Assembly (NCBI GenBank): GCA_023386955.1
Contig: JAEWIS010000043.1
Location: 1 to 64,000 of the forward strand
Origin: Bacillota bacterium
GTDB taxonomy: Bacteria; Bacillota; Bacilli; Paenibacillales; NBRC-103111
Direction: 5' to 3'
DNA length: 64,000 nucleotides
Shown: one piece after another, positions 1-8,345 of the stretch
Layout: each line of letters opens with the position of its first letter
Position numbering within the stretch: the stretch's first letter is position 1
Notes under the pieces: model-generated
Told to the model about the DNA's origin: nothing
Databases searched by the model: none
The model's input: the letters and a program-made list of their open reading frames with translations, nothing else
Program-made: the position numbers and the translations under genes

Positions 1-159
1 TACGTGCGTTTCTAGCTTGCCACCGCTCTCCTTGACGAAGGCATACCATGTGGTACCCAACCCACGGATAGCAGCGTGCCGACCGTCGCTCGTTTATTTG
101 CTCCCGCGCCACGTGCTCCGACCCTGCAAAACCGGAGGGCTTGACAAAAACGTTCATAG
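1..159. other. Intergenic stretch, nothing recognised
   Basis: I see no convincing gene or RNA here. A 68-codon open frame crosses the region but has no ribosome binding site and runs into the repeat element that follows. Confidence 0.5.
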
Positions 160-342
160 CAACGAATCTCACACACGCTACTTTGCCAATATCGGACATA
201 ATAAAAATCTAACGAACCTGTAACATGCTATTCGCCCGTTTGGAAGGGTTTCCGCCCAAATTCGGACAAATAGCGTGGCTAGGATTCGTTAGATTCTTGA
301 AATGCCCTCATGTGATCAAATAGCGTTGCACAGATTCGTTAG
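160..342. repeat. 2+2 phased inverted repeat element (copy D)
   Basis: Four related units of about 27 bp. Units at 160-186 and 209-235 read forward; units at 266-292 and 316-342 are inverted. The core is CTAACGAATC, then about six variable bases, then ACGCTATTTG. Neighbouring units on each side are spaced 49-50 bp. Unit 1 can pair with unit 4 and unit 2 with unit 3. The sequence differs from copies A and B (26886 and 45123), but the spacing and orientation are the same and all units begin with CTAACGRA or a close variant. Function unknown. Confidence 0.75.
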
Positions 343-387
343 AGCTACTCCCATTAGCTTTTTCACACAGCCCTTAGAAGTGGACGG

Positions 388-825
388 TTACAGCCCTAAA
401 TTCTCAATACGGTTCACTAAGCCGGTTACATCCTGGATGGTGTTTACGATTTCGGAGTTCTGAAGCTTATCCAGAGCAAGGTGGCCATTCTCCAAAGCTT
501 GATTCACTTCGTCCAACAACAGCTTGTTTTTTTCGGTGAGCTGCTGGTGCAGATCCTTGGCAATAGCCGGAGCGTTGGCTGCATTAAATTGAAGAATATC
601 TTCCTTCACCTTGATTACCCGGTCCTCCAGCTTCTGAAAGGTTTCCGGATTGGTAGCGGCCTCCTTCATCATCTGTGGCGCCTGCTCGGCAAATTCGGCC
701 AAGGAATTCATGTAGGCTTGAGTCTGCTCCACGTATTGGACAGATTGGTTGGCACCTTCAATTACCGAGCATGCTCCTAACAGCATAGTGGAAAGGATCA
801 ATAAGAGTATCGGTGGTTTTTTCAT
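388..825 (-). CDS. DUF6376-like lipoprotein
   Basis: A predicted membrane-anchored lipoprotein of 145 residues. The N-terminus is a short lipoprotein signal peptide ending in a lipobox (LLGAC), so Cys19 is the likely lipidated residue. The rest is mostly helical and polar, rich in E, Q, N and K, with no cysteines and no catalytic motif. The layout and length match the small DUF6376 lipoproteins of Bacillales, whose function is not known to me. The start is supported by GGAAGAG 8 bp upstream. It is transcribed alone, downstream of the glutamyl-tRNA synthetase on the same strand with an 85-bp gap. Confidence 0.7.
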   Translation of the reverse strand: MKKPPILLLILSTMLLGACSVIEGANQSVQYVEQTQAYMNSLAEFAEQAPQMMKEAATNPETFQKLEDRVIKVKEDILQFNAANAPAIAKDLHQQLTEKNKLLLDEVNQALENGHLALDKLQNSEIVNTIQDVTGLVNRIENLGL

Positions 826-910
826 ACCATTATCTCTTCCCTTCTGTTCTATGTTGGTGTTTGTTCACTAATACGCCACAATTGAGAATTGGTTTCATTT
901 AAAAGCTAAT

Positions 911-2575
911 TCAGCTATTTTGGGCCATAAACTGCCGCATACGCTCCACAATCCGCTGGTTACCCATTACTTTCATGAGGTCATAAAGATCAGGCGTTTG
1001 GTTCCTGTTCGTCAGCGCAACTCTGATTACCATGGCGATGTCCCCTACATGACCCTTATATTGCTCAGGGTTAGCTTTATATTGCTTCATATCCTTGGCA
1101 TAGCCCAAGTCCGCGGCAAGACTTTGTATTTCGCTGAACCAAACCTCCCTACCGCACTCCAATGAGAACAAATCGCTGTATCTTTGGATAATTGTTTGCG
1201 CTTGATCCATACGTATGGAATCCAGATGTAAATAGCCGCTTGATGCATCCTCCTCAAACCACCCATCATAAAAGTAGGCAATCATGGGTTTGATCTCGGA
1301 CCATTTAGCATAATCCTTCCTTGGTTTGGCGCTATTTCTCCCTATACTTAAAATCTTCAAGGTGTATTCTTTGTCCTTTTGAAGGGTTTCGAATAATTCA
1401 GAATCAAACTCCTTAGACCACTTGTACAATGATTCATAAACATCTTCGCTTGTGAGCCTTGAGATGACCTCCTTGCTGGTATCATTCAATTTATTCATGT
1501 CCAACAAAGCACCGCTGGAGTTCATTTTATCTGTCGAAATCAAATATTCATGGTAAGCCTTTTGCGGATTCACTGTTCTCCACTCTTCGAATCCGGAATT
1601 GATAAGATTCATGAAATATTCACCTAAAGCAAAACCAGGATAACCCTGTGTTTTGTAATATTCCGCAGCTCCATCAAGATCCTTCCTTTTGCTGAATTTG
1701 CGCTTAGAGGTTCCCTCCAGCTTCATAATTGGGGCGATATGCCCGTACTTCGGCAACGGAAAACCAAGGAGTTCAAACAGTTGAATATGGATGGGCAATG
1801 AAGAAAGCCATTCATCTGCTCTAATCACGTGGGTGGTTCCCATTAACCGGTCATCGATGGCATGGGCAAAATGATATGTCGGCAGGCCATTTGTTTTCAT
1901 GATCACAATGTCCTGGTCATTCTCGGGGAACGCAATCCTGCCCTTCACCAGGTCATAATGAATGACTTTTTTGTTGGGACTGCCGGAAGATCTCAGTCTG
2001 ATCACAAAAGGCTTGCCTAGAGCAATTTCTTCCTGCGTTTGTTCGAATGTTATGCCTCGGTGTTTAGCCCACTCGCCGTAATAACCCGGTGTCACCTTCG
2101 AATTCTGTTGGCTTTGCCTGATCTGGTTTAAATCCTCGTCATTACAGAAGCAGGGATAAGCCAAACCTTCCCTGATCAAGTGCTTCAGAAATACACGGTA
2201 AATTCCATCACGTAAACTTTGTTTATAAGGTCCGTAGCTACCAACATCTTCACCCGATAAGAACGGTCCTTCATCCCATTGGACTCCAAAATAAACCAAG
2301 GATTGAAGGATATTTTCCACACCCCCAGGTACTTCGCGCTTTTTGTCCGTATCCTCGATTCTCAAATAGAAAACACCGTTGCTTTGATGAGCCAGTCTTT
2401 CCGAAATTAATGTCGCGTAAAGTCCGCCTATATTCAATGCGCCTGTTGGGCTTGGGGCGAAACGTGTAACCCTTGCTTCTGGAGGCAATTCCCTTGCGGG
2501 ATACAATGAAAATATATCCTCCGGTACCAGAGCAACATCCGGAAACAACAATTCTGCCATCTGTTGGTGTGACAT
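911..2575 (-). CDS. gltX: Glutamate--tRNA ligase (GluRS)
   Basis: A class I aminoacyl-tRNA synthetase that charges tRNA(Glu) with glutamate in the cytoplasm. The catalytic Rossmann fold is clear: the HIGH-like motif follows PSPTGA at residues 41-46 and reads LNIG (47-50), with Asn where His is usual. A KMSKS-like FSKRK lies near residue 294. The ATG at 2575 is chosen because GGAGGAG sits 9 bp upstream. The longer frame to 2659 would start inside the T-box leader. At 554 residues it is longer than typical bacterial GluRS (about 480-500), with about 35 extra N-terminal residues. It could be a second, specialised GluRS; whether another gltX exists is not visible here. Confidence 0.88.
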   Translation of the reverse strand: MSHQQMAELLFPDVALVPEDIFSLYPARELPPEARVTRFAPSPTGALNIGGLYATLISERLAHQSNGVFYLRIEDTDKKREVPGGVENILQSLVYFGVQWDEGPFLSGEDVGSYGPYKQSLRDGIYRVFLKHLIREGLAYPCFCNDEDLNQIRQSQQNSKVTPGYYGEWAKHRGITFEQTQEEIALGKPFVIRLRSSGSPNKKVIHYDLVKGRIAFPENDQDIVIMKTNGLPTYHFAHAIDDRLMGTTHVIRADEWLSSLPIHIQLFELLGFPLPKYGHIAPIMKLEGTSKRKFSKRKDLDGAAEYYKTQGYPGFALGEYFMNLINSGFEEWRTVNPQKAYHEYLISTDKMNSSGALLDMNKLNDTSKEVISRLTSEDVYESLYKWSKEFDSELFETLQKDKEYTLKILSIGRNSAKPRKDYAKWSEIKPMIAYFYDGWFEEDASSGYLHLDSIRMDQAQTIIQRYSDLFSLECGREVWFSEIQSLAADLGYAKDMKQYKANPEQYKGHVGDIAMVIRVALTNRNQTPDLYDLMKVMGNQRIVERMRQFMAQNS

Positions 2576-2603
2576 CTCAACTTTCTCCTCCCAGTTAAAA
2601 TCA

Positions 2604-2880
2604 AAAAAGCCCTTCATCCTTCTGTTGAAGGACGAAAGGCTATGCTTCCGCGTTACCACCTAAATTGGTTTAAAAACCCGCTTTGTGCGCAGCACGAAGT
2701 ACAATGGCTGCTGCAATCTTTAACGGGAAACTCCCGGCAGACTTACTCCTGCTTTCAGTCCGCTGCTCCAAGGCTTCATTCATTAATGCCGGATACCCAC
2801 TTTCACCGTTATGGGCTCTCTGCGATCCGGAGGATTAATTACTCTTCCTTTTCCCTGCATTTAACAATATGTGGATGTTA
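2604..2880 (-). ncRNA. T-box riboswitch leader of gltX
   Basis: On the minus strand the leader shows the T-box hallmarks: a stem I region with GGAAGAGTA and AGAGAGCC segments, the T-box sequence AGGTGGTAACGCGG at about 2661-2648, and a factor-independent terminator at 2641-2604 (a stem of GCCTTTCGTCCTTC against GAAGGATGAAGGGC, then six Ts). The likely specifier triplet is GAA (Glu) at about 2777-2775, before GCCTTGGAGC, which fits the downstream GluRS gene. Uncharged tRNA(Glu) would stabilise the antiterminator and allow transcription. The specifier assignment is an inference from alignment by eye. Confidence 0.88.
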
Positions 2881-2886
2881 TAAGAT

Positions 2887-2916
2887 ACTATAATCCATAA
2901 ATTCCCTGTATGTCAA
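2887..2916 (-). promoter_or_regulatory. Sigma-A type promoter of T-box/gltX
   Basis: On the minus strand, TTGACA (2916-2911), an 18-bp spacer and TATAGT (2892-2887). It lies directly upstream of the T-box leader. Confidence 0.75.
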
Positions 2917-2926
2917 TACACATTCC

Positions 2927-3814
2927 TCAAGTAATCGACGCCTGATAGATGGACTGAATGGAACGGGTCAAGGTGTTATTAAATTGTTCATCCGTTTGCG
3001 GATCGGACAAGCCTTCTGCCAAGGCGCGGGAGAAGCTGGCGATCAGGCCGTGATTGCGGGCCAACAGCTCATTGGCTTCCTCGCGGCTGTAGCCGCCGGA
3101 CAGTGCCACGATTCGGGCCACATGCGGATCGGCCATCAGATCCCGGTAGAAATTATCCTCTGTGGGAATAGACAGCTTCAGCATGACGGTTACATCCGGA
3201 GCAAGGGCAGACAGCTGCTTCTGGATCACCCGCTTTAGGATCCGTTCCGCTTCCTGTTTTTCCGGGCTGTTGATATCCACCTCCGGTTCGATAATCGGAA
3301 CAAGACCGGCCGACCAGATCTGCTGCCCCAGAGCAAATTGCTGTTCCACCACCTGGCCAATGCCCTCTTCATTCGCCTCGTGAATAACGGAGCGCATTTT
3401 CGTTCCGAAAATATGCCGCTCCACCGCACGCCGGAGCAGATCATCAAAGCCGGGAATTGGCTTCAACAACTGAACCCCATTGCTTGTCTCCGCCAATCCC
3501 TTATCCACCTTCAGAAAAGGCACGATGCCTCTTTTTTCCCAAAGATAATCGGCTGTGTACAATCCGTCAATCTTGCGGTCCATAGTATTTTCGAAGAGGA
3601 TGGCGCCCAATATGTATGCCGCGTCGAAAGCCGGGCTTTTGATGATGCGTGTCCTCATTTCATGAACCAGCGCAAACATCTCCTCATCACCGGAATAACG
3701 CTCCGACCCGATGCCATAGAACTGAAGAGCCTTGGGCGTACTTCCCCCGCTTTGATCCAGTGCTGCGATGAATCCTTTACCTGTACGGATCCGTTCCATT
3801 TGCGTTTGATTCAT
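2927..3814 (-). CDS. fda: Fructose-bisphosphate aldolase, class I
   Basis: Reversibly cleaves fructose 1,6-bisphosphate to dihydroxyacetone phosphate and glyceraldehyde 3-phosphate, in glycolysis and gluconeogenesis. The protein of 295 residues matches the short bacterial class I family (about 296). Seen features are the N-terminal [17 protein letters not shown], the central IIEPEVDI segment and VMLKLSIP, whose Lys is the expected Schiff-base residue. The start MNQTQMER at 3814 is chosen because GGGAGG lies 9 bp upstream; the longer frame to 4183 has no supporting site and lies opposite the next gene. It is the only gene of its transcript that I can see. Confidence 0.92.
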   Translation of the reverse strand: MNQTQMERIRTGKGFIAALDQSGGSTPKALQFYGIGSERYSGDEEMFALVHEMRTRIIKSPAFDAAYILGAILFENTMDRKIDGLYTADYLWEKRGIVPFLKVDKGLAETSNGVQLLKPIPGFDDLLRRAVERHIFGTKMRSVIHEANEEGIGQVVEQQFALGQQIWSAGLVPIIEPEVDINSPEKQEAERILKRVIQKQLSALAPDVTVMLKLSIPTEDNFYRDLMADPHVARIVALSGGYSREEANELLARNHGLIASFSRALAEGLSDPQTDEQFNNTLTRSIQSIYQASIT

Positions 3815-3988
3815 ATTAGACGTTCCTCCCTGGTGGTTTGGTTTTATGTTGTCCATCGCCATACTGTATTTAAACCGGAATCGACGGAATGAAGCAGTAG
3901 AATACATCGAAATTATATATAATGAATCGTTCCCTTTCCTCTTCAGGGACAACCGAGTACAATATGGGAAAACAAGGAATGGAAACTG

Positions 3989-4483
3989 GTGATTCATATG
4001 ACCCGTCTGGAAGTTTTGGAAATGCTGGCCGATTTGAAAATATCCCATCAAATAATAGACCATCCCGCGGCCTATACGGTTGAAGAAATGGATGATCTTG
4101 CTCTGCCTGATTCGCATCAAATTGCCAAAAACCTGTTTCTCCGCGACGATAAAAAGCAGCACTACTATTTGGTGTCCATCCAAAAGGATAAAACGGTAAA
4201 TCTCAAGACGCTGCGTAGCTTGCTTGGCACCAGACCCCTAAGCTTCGCTTCGGAAGAGGAGCTTTCTGCCTATTTGGGTCTAAAGAAGGGTGCCGTTACT
4301 CCATTTGGACTGCTGAATGATGTGGAGCAGAAGACCTGCTTTGTGCTGGATCAGGATTTACTGATGCTCCCCCGAATCGGTGTACACCCCAATGAAAATA
4401 CGGCTACCGTATGGCTTCCTCCGGAAGACTTAGTGACGATCATGGAATCCAGGGGGAAACTGGTCCGGACCGTACACGTATAA
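3989..4483 (+). CDS. YbaK/ProX-type tRNA deacylase
   Basis: A 164-residue member of the YbaK/aminoacyl-tRNA deacylase superfamily, which hydrolyses mischarged aminoacyl-tRNAs (for the ProX branch, Ala-tRNA(Pro)) in the cytoplasm. Visible family features are [10 protein letters not shown] near residue 25, [16 protein letters not shown] with the conserved Lys (about residue 47), [11 protein letters not shown], and the C-terminal [14 protein letters not shown]. The GTG at 3989 sits 10 bp after AAGG; the ATG at 3998 is an alternative that removes three residues. Exact substrate is inferred from family resemblance only. It is convergent with the HTH gene, separated by a shared terminator. Confidence 0.85.
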   Translation: MIHMTRLEVLEMLADLKISHQIIDHPAAYTVEEMDDLALPDSHQIAKNLFLRDDKKQHYYLVSIQKDKTVNLKTLRSLLGTRPLSFASEEELSAYLGLKKGAVTPFGLLNDVEQKTCFVLDQDLLMLPRIGVHPNENTATVWLPPEDLVTIMESRGKLVRTVHV

Positions 4484-4485
4484 AT

Positions 4486-4532
4486 AAAACAGCCGCGCCA
4501 ACAGAAAAATCTGTTTGGACACGGCTGTTTTT
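4486..4532. terminator. Bidirectional terminator
   Basis: A hairpin with arms AAACAGCCG and CGGCTGTTT, flanked by an A run on the left and a T run on the right. An inner pairing, AACAGAAAAATCTGTT, is also present. It lies between two convergent genes and could serve both. Confidence 0.75.
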
Positions 4533-4535
4533 CTT

Positions 4536-5513
4536 CTATTCGGCGCTTGGGTTCAAACGCCCCGTTAGCCAATCCTGCAGGGACAGGCCCTCCTGTTCCG
4601 CTCTCATAAGCAGTTCCTTCCTCTCTTGCTCCGAGACAAAAAAGGTAACGGGAACCAGCCCGGTATCGATAAGCGTACCGTCATACTTGGATATAACCTC
4701 ACCCGATTTGATGAACAGCTTCAGCTTATCGATGAGATCCGGGTGTGTGGCAGGCATTATCCCCAACAGGACAGATTTTCTTACTTCAAGGAGAATATGT
4801 CCGTTATTCAGTGACAGCTTCATATTGGCAGGGCCGGTTTGCTTGAAAAACTCCTCTATAATAGTGTAAATAATCGAGTCTTGTGACTGGGGCCTCGGGA
4901 ATTCGAATCGGGCATAGCCGTATCCGTTAACGGCCTTGCGTTCGGTGATTTCGATCAGGGGCTTCCAGCCATGGCGGCGCGCATCTTCATAGCTGAGGGT
5001 TTCCCCGTCCCCTGTTCTCAGCTTGGCTTCGATTTTCTTATTGTTCAGCCGCTTTAACTCCATCACCCTGGCCACAGCGCCATCCTTTCCGAAGGGCTGG
5101 TACAGGAAGACCCCGCTTTTTTTATCGTAAATGGCATCCGACTTCCCGGAGTCCGGATGTTCGTTTTGGTAACGCTCCAGTTCCTCCTCTTTAATGAAGA
5201 AAGTCCGTTTGCCCCTGTATTCCTCCTCATAATAACCAATCAAACCATCACGGATCAGCTTATGGATGAAGGTAGGGGATCTACCCAGACGGCGTCCTGC
5301 CTCCACTGAGGTCAGATCCTGTTTTACGTAGTTTTTCTTAAACGCCTCTACATCCGTTGCCCGGAACCGGTAACCTCCATCTCCACGATGGGTAGTTCGG
5401 TTCACGGGCTCCAGCCGTTTCTCCGTCTGCTCATGATTGATGATCTTGTAAAGAGAGGTGGTGGTGATACCAAGAAATTTCGCCGCTTCTGTCAAGCTTA
5501 TGTATGTTTCCAT
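4536..5513 (-). CDS. Double helix-turn-helix DNA-binding protein
   Basis: A 325-residue protein of unknown role, probably DNA binding. It has an excisionase/MerR-like HTH near the N-terminus (ISLTEAAKFLGITTTSLYKII), a second HTH at about residues 65-105 (VEAGRRLGRSPTFIHKLIRDGL), and a last segment (SEQERKELLMRAEQEGLSLQDWL) that looks like a ribbon-helix-helix or small helical tail. The middle part I do not recognise. GAGGAA lies 6 bp before the ATG at 5513. It is divergent from the tyrosine recombinase at 5772, and two copies of a palindrome overlap its promoter. It may regulate the recombinase or itself, or act as a recombination directionality factor. Confidence 0.7.
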   Translation of the reverse strand: METYISLTEAAKFLGITTTSLYKIINHEQTEKRLEPVNRTTHRGDGGYRFRATDVEAFKKNYVKQDLTSVEAGRRLGRSPTFIHKLIRDGLIGYYEEEYRGKRTFFIKEEELERYQNEHPDSGKSDAIYDKKSGVFLYQPFGKDGAVARVMELKRLNNKKIEAKLRTGDGETLSYEDARRHGWKPLIEITERKAVNGYGYARFEFPRPQSQDSIIYTIIEEFFKQTGPANMKLSLNNGHILLEVRKSVLLGIMPATHPDLIDKLKLFIKSGEVISKYDGTLIDTGLVPVTFFVSEQERKELLMRAEQEGLSLQDWLTGRLNPSAE

Positions 5514-5544
5514 TATCGTTCCTCGCATGATTTTGTTTTATATT

Positions 5545-5573
5545 ACTATAAACAATTACGAGAAATTTTTCAA
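5545..5573 (-). promoter_or_regulatory. Promoter of the HTH gene
   Basis: On the minus strand, TTGAAA (5573-5568), a 17-bp spacer and TATAGT (5550-5545), upstream of the ATG at 5513. Confidence 0.6.
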
Positions 5574-5590
5574 TTGACTGTTTCAATTGA
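5570..5590. promoter_or_regulatory. Two TCAATTGA palindromes, likely operator
   Basis: Two identical 8-bp palindromes, TCAATTGA, at 5570-5577 and 5583-5590, spaced 13 bp. The first overlaps the -35 element of the HTH gene promoter. The spacing and placement suggest an operator for the HTH protein; this is inference. Confidence 0.5.
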
Positions 5591-5727
5591 ACATAACCTT
5601 TTAATTTTAGTAACATTTTAATTATGAATGCATACTTTATGTATAAACTAAAAGAATGTACCGTTATTTTCGATTGGGCTATAGAAGTCACTTTTTATAC
5701 ATGAGTTTCCCTTTTGAAGATAAGGTT

Positions 5728-5736
5728 TGGTATAAT
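5728..5736 (+). promoter_or_regulatory. Extended -10 element of the recombinase gene
   Basis: TATAAT at 5731-5736, preceded by TGG, giving an extended -10 form (TGGTATAAT). No good -35 hexamer is seen, as is common for extended -10 promoters. Confidence 0.55.
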
Positions 5737-5771
5737 AGAAAAGTTATTTTATGTTCAGGCGGTGATGGATT

Positions 5772-6854
5772 TTGAATGAATTAACTATACAAGGTAAACC
5801 AGCATTTTTTTCCTCAGATCATATGATATCTGGTGAATCGGCTGTTGACCTGGTTGCAACTTTGATGAACAGCCATTATTACCTTCACCTTCGTGAAAGT
5901 ATATCTGCGTATGAGGATGAAGATGGGAATTACGATTACTCCGGGATCTCGAACCTAGGGATGGTCTATCTGTATGTCCATAACCGGGAGAAAAAGAGGA
6001 AGGACAAAACAAAAGAGGATTATGTGCGCACCCTAACCACTTTCCTGGTGGATATGTCTGAATCGGGTAAAGGGGATATCCGGGAGCTATCCCGTTTTGA
6101 TATGGAGATGTTTCAGGCACGATTGGAGCAGCGTTACCCGAAATCCAACACTCAGGCGAAGAAGATCGTCATTATTCACTCTTTCCTGACCTGGTGTTAT
6201 GAGGAGGGTTACCTTCAGAAGAATATTGCACGGGGCCTGCGGCAGGTGGCAAAAATCAAGGAGGAGATTCCCGAACGGGATATAGAGGAAGCGGATCTCC
6301 GGTTAGCCATTGAATCTCATAAGGAAAACCCCAAGGTGCAGTCCCTCCTCCTCATTTTGGCCACCAGTGGTATGCGGCTAAACGAGGTGATCCTGCCCCG
6401 TTGGGGGGATTTGTACTACGATCGGAGCCGGAAGCGGCATTATCTGATCACACGGACCAAAGGGGACAAGCTTCGGCATGTGCATATAAAAGACTACGCC
6501 TTGGAGGTTCTGATGGAATATCGGCGGCGGGTCGGGTTACCGGTGGTGTTGAGCAGCGGGGATGATTCCCCCTTTTATCCCAACCGTCACGGCAAACGGT
6601 ACAGTTTGACCAGCCTGTCGACCTTCTTATCGGAGAAGATGGCTGCCGCCGGGCTTACCACGGTACATGGGAATCGGGTCACTCCTCACTTCATGAGGCA
6701 TTATTTCGCCCAAACCTCCTATGCCAACGGTGCTCCGCTGGATTGGATTTCGGAGACTGTGGGCCACTCCTCTACCAAAATCACGAAGGACAACTATCTC
6801 AGCCGCCAACTGAAAAAAGAGCGGGATGTCAGCGATTATGTGGACTTGTCGTAA
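5772..6854 (+). CDS. Tyrosine recombinase / integrase
   Basis: A 360-residue site-specific recombinase. The N-terminal half contains a SAM-like core-binding domain (about residues 70-165). The C-terminal catalytic domain shows the full active-site set: Arg in TSGMRLNEV, Lys in TRTKGDKLRH, the His-x-x-Arg box in TPHFMRHYFA, His in VGHSS and the nucleophilic Tyr in NYLSR. It should therefore be active. The start is TTG at 5772 behind AGGCGGTGATGG. Its 3' end overlaps the convergent VanZ-like gene by 19 bp. No phage genes or att duplications were found around it, so it may be a domesticated recombinase rather than part of an element. Confidence 0.88.
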   Translation: MNELTIQGKPAFFSSDHMISGESAVDLVATLMNSHYYLHLRESISAYEDEDGNYDYSGISNLGMVYLYVHNREKKRKDKTKEDYVRTLTTFLVDMSESGKGDIRELSRFDMEMFQARLEQRYPKSNTQAKKIVIIHSFLTWCYEEGYLQKNIARGLRQVAKIKEEIPERDIEEADLRLAIESHKENPKVQSLLLILATSGMRLNEVILPRWGDLYYDRSRKRHYLITRTKGDKLRHVHIKDYALEVLMEYRRRVGLPVVLSSGDDSPFYPNRHGKRYSLTSLSTFLSEKMAAAGLTTVHGNRVTPHFMRHYFAQTSYANGAPLDWISETVGHSSTKITKDNYLSRQLKKERDVSDYVDLS

Positions 6855-7459
6855 AGCGCCGGGCGAACCGAACTGTTTCGCAATTTTTGCTGGCGGTAAG
6901 CCAATTCTATAGAAAGCTTTTTTTGCTTGGCGCTGGTTAGAACCGCATCAAGCAGACTGAACCCGGCCAAACCTCCCAGCGTGTTATGCAGAAGGTCGTC
7001 CAGATCAAAAATTCCTCTGGCGGTCAGGAGCTGTGCCGTTTCCACACCAAGAGATAATAGAAGTGAAACCAGCAAAACCGGAACTGCCCGCTGAAACGAT
7101 TTTCCCAGCAACGGCAGCAAAAATCCCAACGGCATAAACATGATCAGATTAAATACGATCTGCTGGAACTCACCGAAAGAGCGGTTGTTCCATGCAGCCA
7201 CATACCCGCTGAACAGCCAATAATTGATCCGCCCTCCGTAATGGGCACCGCGGTCAAGCAATGTTAAGCCAACTACCAGTGTCAACCAGGCTGCCAGCAG
7301 GAAAACTGTTATACCCTGCACGTTGGTTATGGTGTAAAGGCCACCTTTTTTGCGATAAAAATAATACCCTAATAATAGAATACCGACTGTTATAACCCCT
7401 GCACATCCCGCAAGGGAAGCATAAGGCAAGATCGTCGTAATAATGCTGTTGAGGTCCAT
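6836..7459 (-). CDS. VanZ-like membrane protein
   Basis: A 207-residue integral membrane protein of the VanZ-like family. Five or so hydrophobic segments are visible. The family signature lies in the middle and C-terminal part: NLIMFMPLGFLLPLL followed by ETAQLLTARGIFDLDDLLHNTLGG. VanZ confers low-level teicoplanin resistance in enterococci, but most homologues are uncharacterised and probably act in cell-envelope functions. GGGAG lies 6 bp before the ATG. There are no vanHAX genes here, so a role in glycopeptide resistance should not be assumed. It is convergent with and overlaps the recombinase gene. Confidence 0.85.
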   Translation of the reverse strand: MDLNSIITTILPYASLAGCAGVITVGILLLGYYFYRKKGGLYTITNVQGITVFLLAAWLTLVVGLTLLDRGAHYGGRINYWLFSGYVAAWNNRSFGEFQQIVFNLIMFMPLGFLLPLLGKSFQRAVPVLLVSLLLSLGVETAQLLTARGIFDLDDLLHNTLGGLAGFSLLDAVLTSAKQKKLSIELAYRQQKLRNSSVRPALYDKST

Positions 7460-7545
7460 TATACTCCCTCCTTCTGTTCTGGTTTATTTAGTCTAGCGCA
7501 TAAGCATTGCTTTCCTCTAAATAAACCATTAACAAACTATTAAGG

Positions 7546-7573
7546 TTGTTGTTCTGGAGAGCTCCTGTATAAT
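7546..7573 (+). promoter_or_regulatory. Promoter of wrbA with palindrome in the spacer
   Basis: TTGTTG (7546-7551), a 16-bp spacer and TATAAT (7568-7573). The spacer holds the perfect palindrome GGAGAGCTCC (7556-7565), placed where a repressor or a MerR-type activator could bind. The regulator is not identified. Confidence 0.55.
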
Positions 7574-7634
7574 TAAATGAGAATGGGATATATTTACTTA
7601 AGGTTTTCATTTCATTGAAAAGGAGCCGGGTAAA

Positions 7635-8255
7635 ATGTCAACAATCAAATTAGCGGTGATTTATTACAGCTCCACCGGAACCAACTATCAGCTAGCCCAG
7701 TGGTCAGCCGAAGCCGGTAAACAAGCAGGTGCGGAAGTGAAGGTTCTGAAGGTCCAGGAGCTTGCCCCACAAACCGTCATCGATGGCAATCCTGCCTGGA
7801 AAGCACATGTGGAAGCGACCAAGGATATTCCTGTTGCTACCCCGGACGATATCGTTTGGGCCGATGCGATTATCTTCAGCACCCCTACCCGCTTCGGGAA
7901 TGTGGCATCGCAAATGAAGCAGTTCCTGGACACCACCGGCGGCATCTGGTTCCAGGGTAAAACCGTCAATAAAGCGGTGAGCGCCATGACCTCCGCCCAA
8001 AATGCCCACGGGGGCCAGGAGCAAACCATTCTGCAGCTCTATACAACCATGTACCATTGGGGAGCCATTGTAGTAACGCCTGGATATACAGACGCCGCGG
8101 TATACGGCGCCGGCGGCAATCCGTATGGGACAAGCGTGGCGGTTGACCAAAATAACAAGATTGTAGGAGACACCGCGGCATATCAAACGGCTGTTGCCCA
8201 TCAAACCAAACGTGTCCTCACCATAGCCGAATGGATCAAAAAGGGAAATCAATAA
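7635..8255 (+). CDS. wrbA: NAD(P)H:quinone oxidoreductase, WrbA type
   Basis: A 206-residue flavodoxin-like FMN enzyme that reduces quinones by two electrons, avoiding semiquinones, and is usually linked to oxidative stress. The FMN phosphate loop is seen as YSSTGTN at residues 11-17. TPTRFGNVASQMKQFLD (about 82-98) and GGQEQTILQLYTTMYHWGAIVV are typical of WrbA. Length fits the family (about 200). GGAGCCGG precedes the ATG at 7635. It is a single gene with its own promoter and terminator. Confidence 0.92.
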   Translation: MSTIKLAVIYYSSTGTNYQLAQWSAEAGKQAGAEVKVLKVQELAPQTVIDGNPAWKAHVEATKDIPVATPDDIVWADAIIFSTPTRFGNVASQMKQFLDTTGGIWFQGKTVNKAVSAMTSAQNAHGGQEQTILQLYTTMYHWGAIVVTPGYTDAAVYGAGGNPYGTSVAVDQNNKIVGDTAAYQTAVAHQTKRVLTIAEWIKKGNQ

Positions 8256-8260
8256 AAAAT

Positions 8261-8297
8261 ATGACCGGGTCATGGGACATGAACCCGGTCATTTTTA
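8261..8297. terminator. Terminator after wrbA
   Basis: Hairpin with arms ATGACCGGGT and ACCCGGTCAT followed by TTTTTATT. An A run on the left means it may also stop transcription from the opposite strand. Confidence 0.85.
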
Positions 8298-8345
8298 TTG
8301 TTTAAGAATCAACAAAAAAAGCCTTAAGCCAACCAACGGCCAAAG

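Noticed and set aside
17..223. 68-codon open frame on the plus strand
   Set aside because: No ribosome binding site, unusual composition, and it runs into the inverted repeat element.
2576..2659. N-terminal extension of the GluRS gene
   Set aside because: It would be encoded by the T-box and terminator; the ATG at 2575 has the proper ribosome binding site.
2642..2893. 83-codon plus-strand frame
   Set aside because: It is the reverse strand of the T-box leader.
3815..4183. Long N-terminal extension of the aldolase
   Set aside because: It overlaps the deacylase gene on the other strand, lacks a ribosome binding site and is absent from the family.
4536..6854. Prophage or integrative element
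   Set aside because: Only a recombinase and an HTH protein are present; no phage structural, replication or att features found.
7688..8273. Two long minus-strand frames opposite wrbA
   Set aside because: They mirror the strong wrbA reading frame and have no family resemblance.
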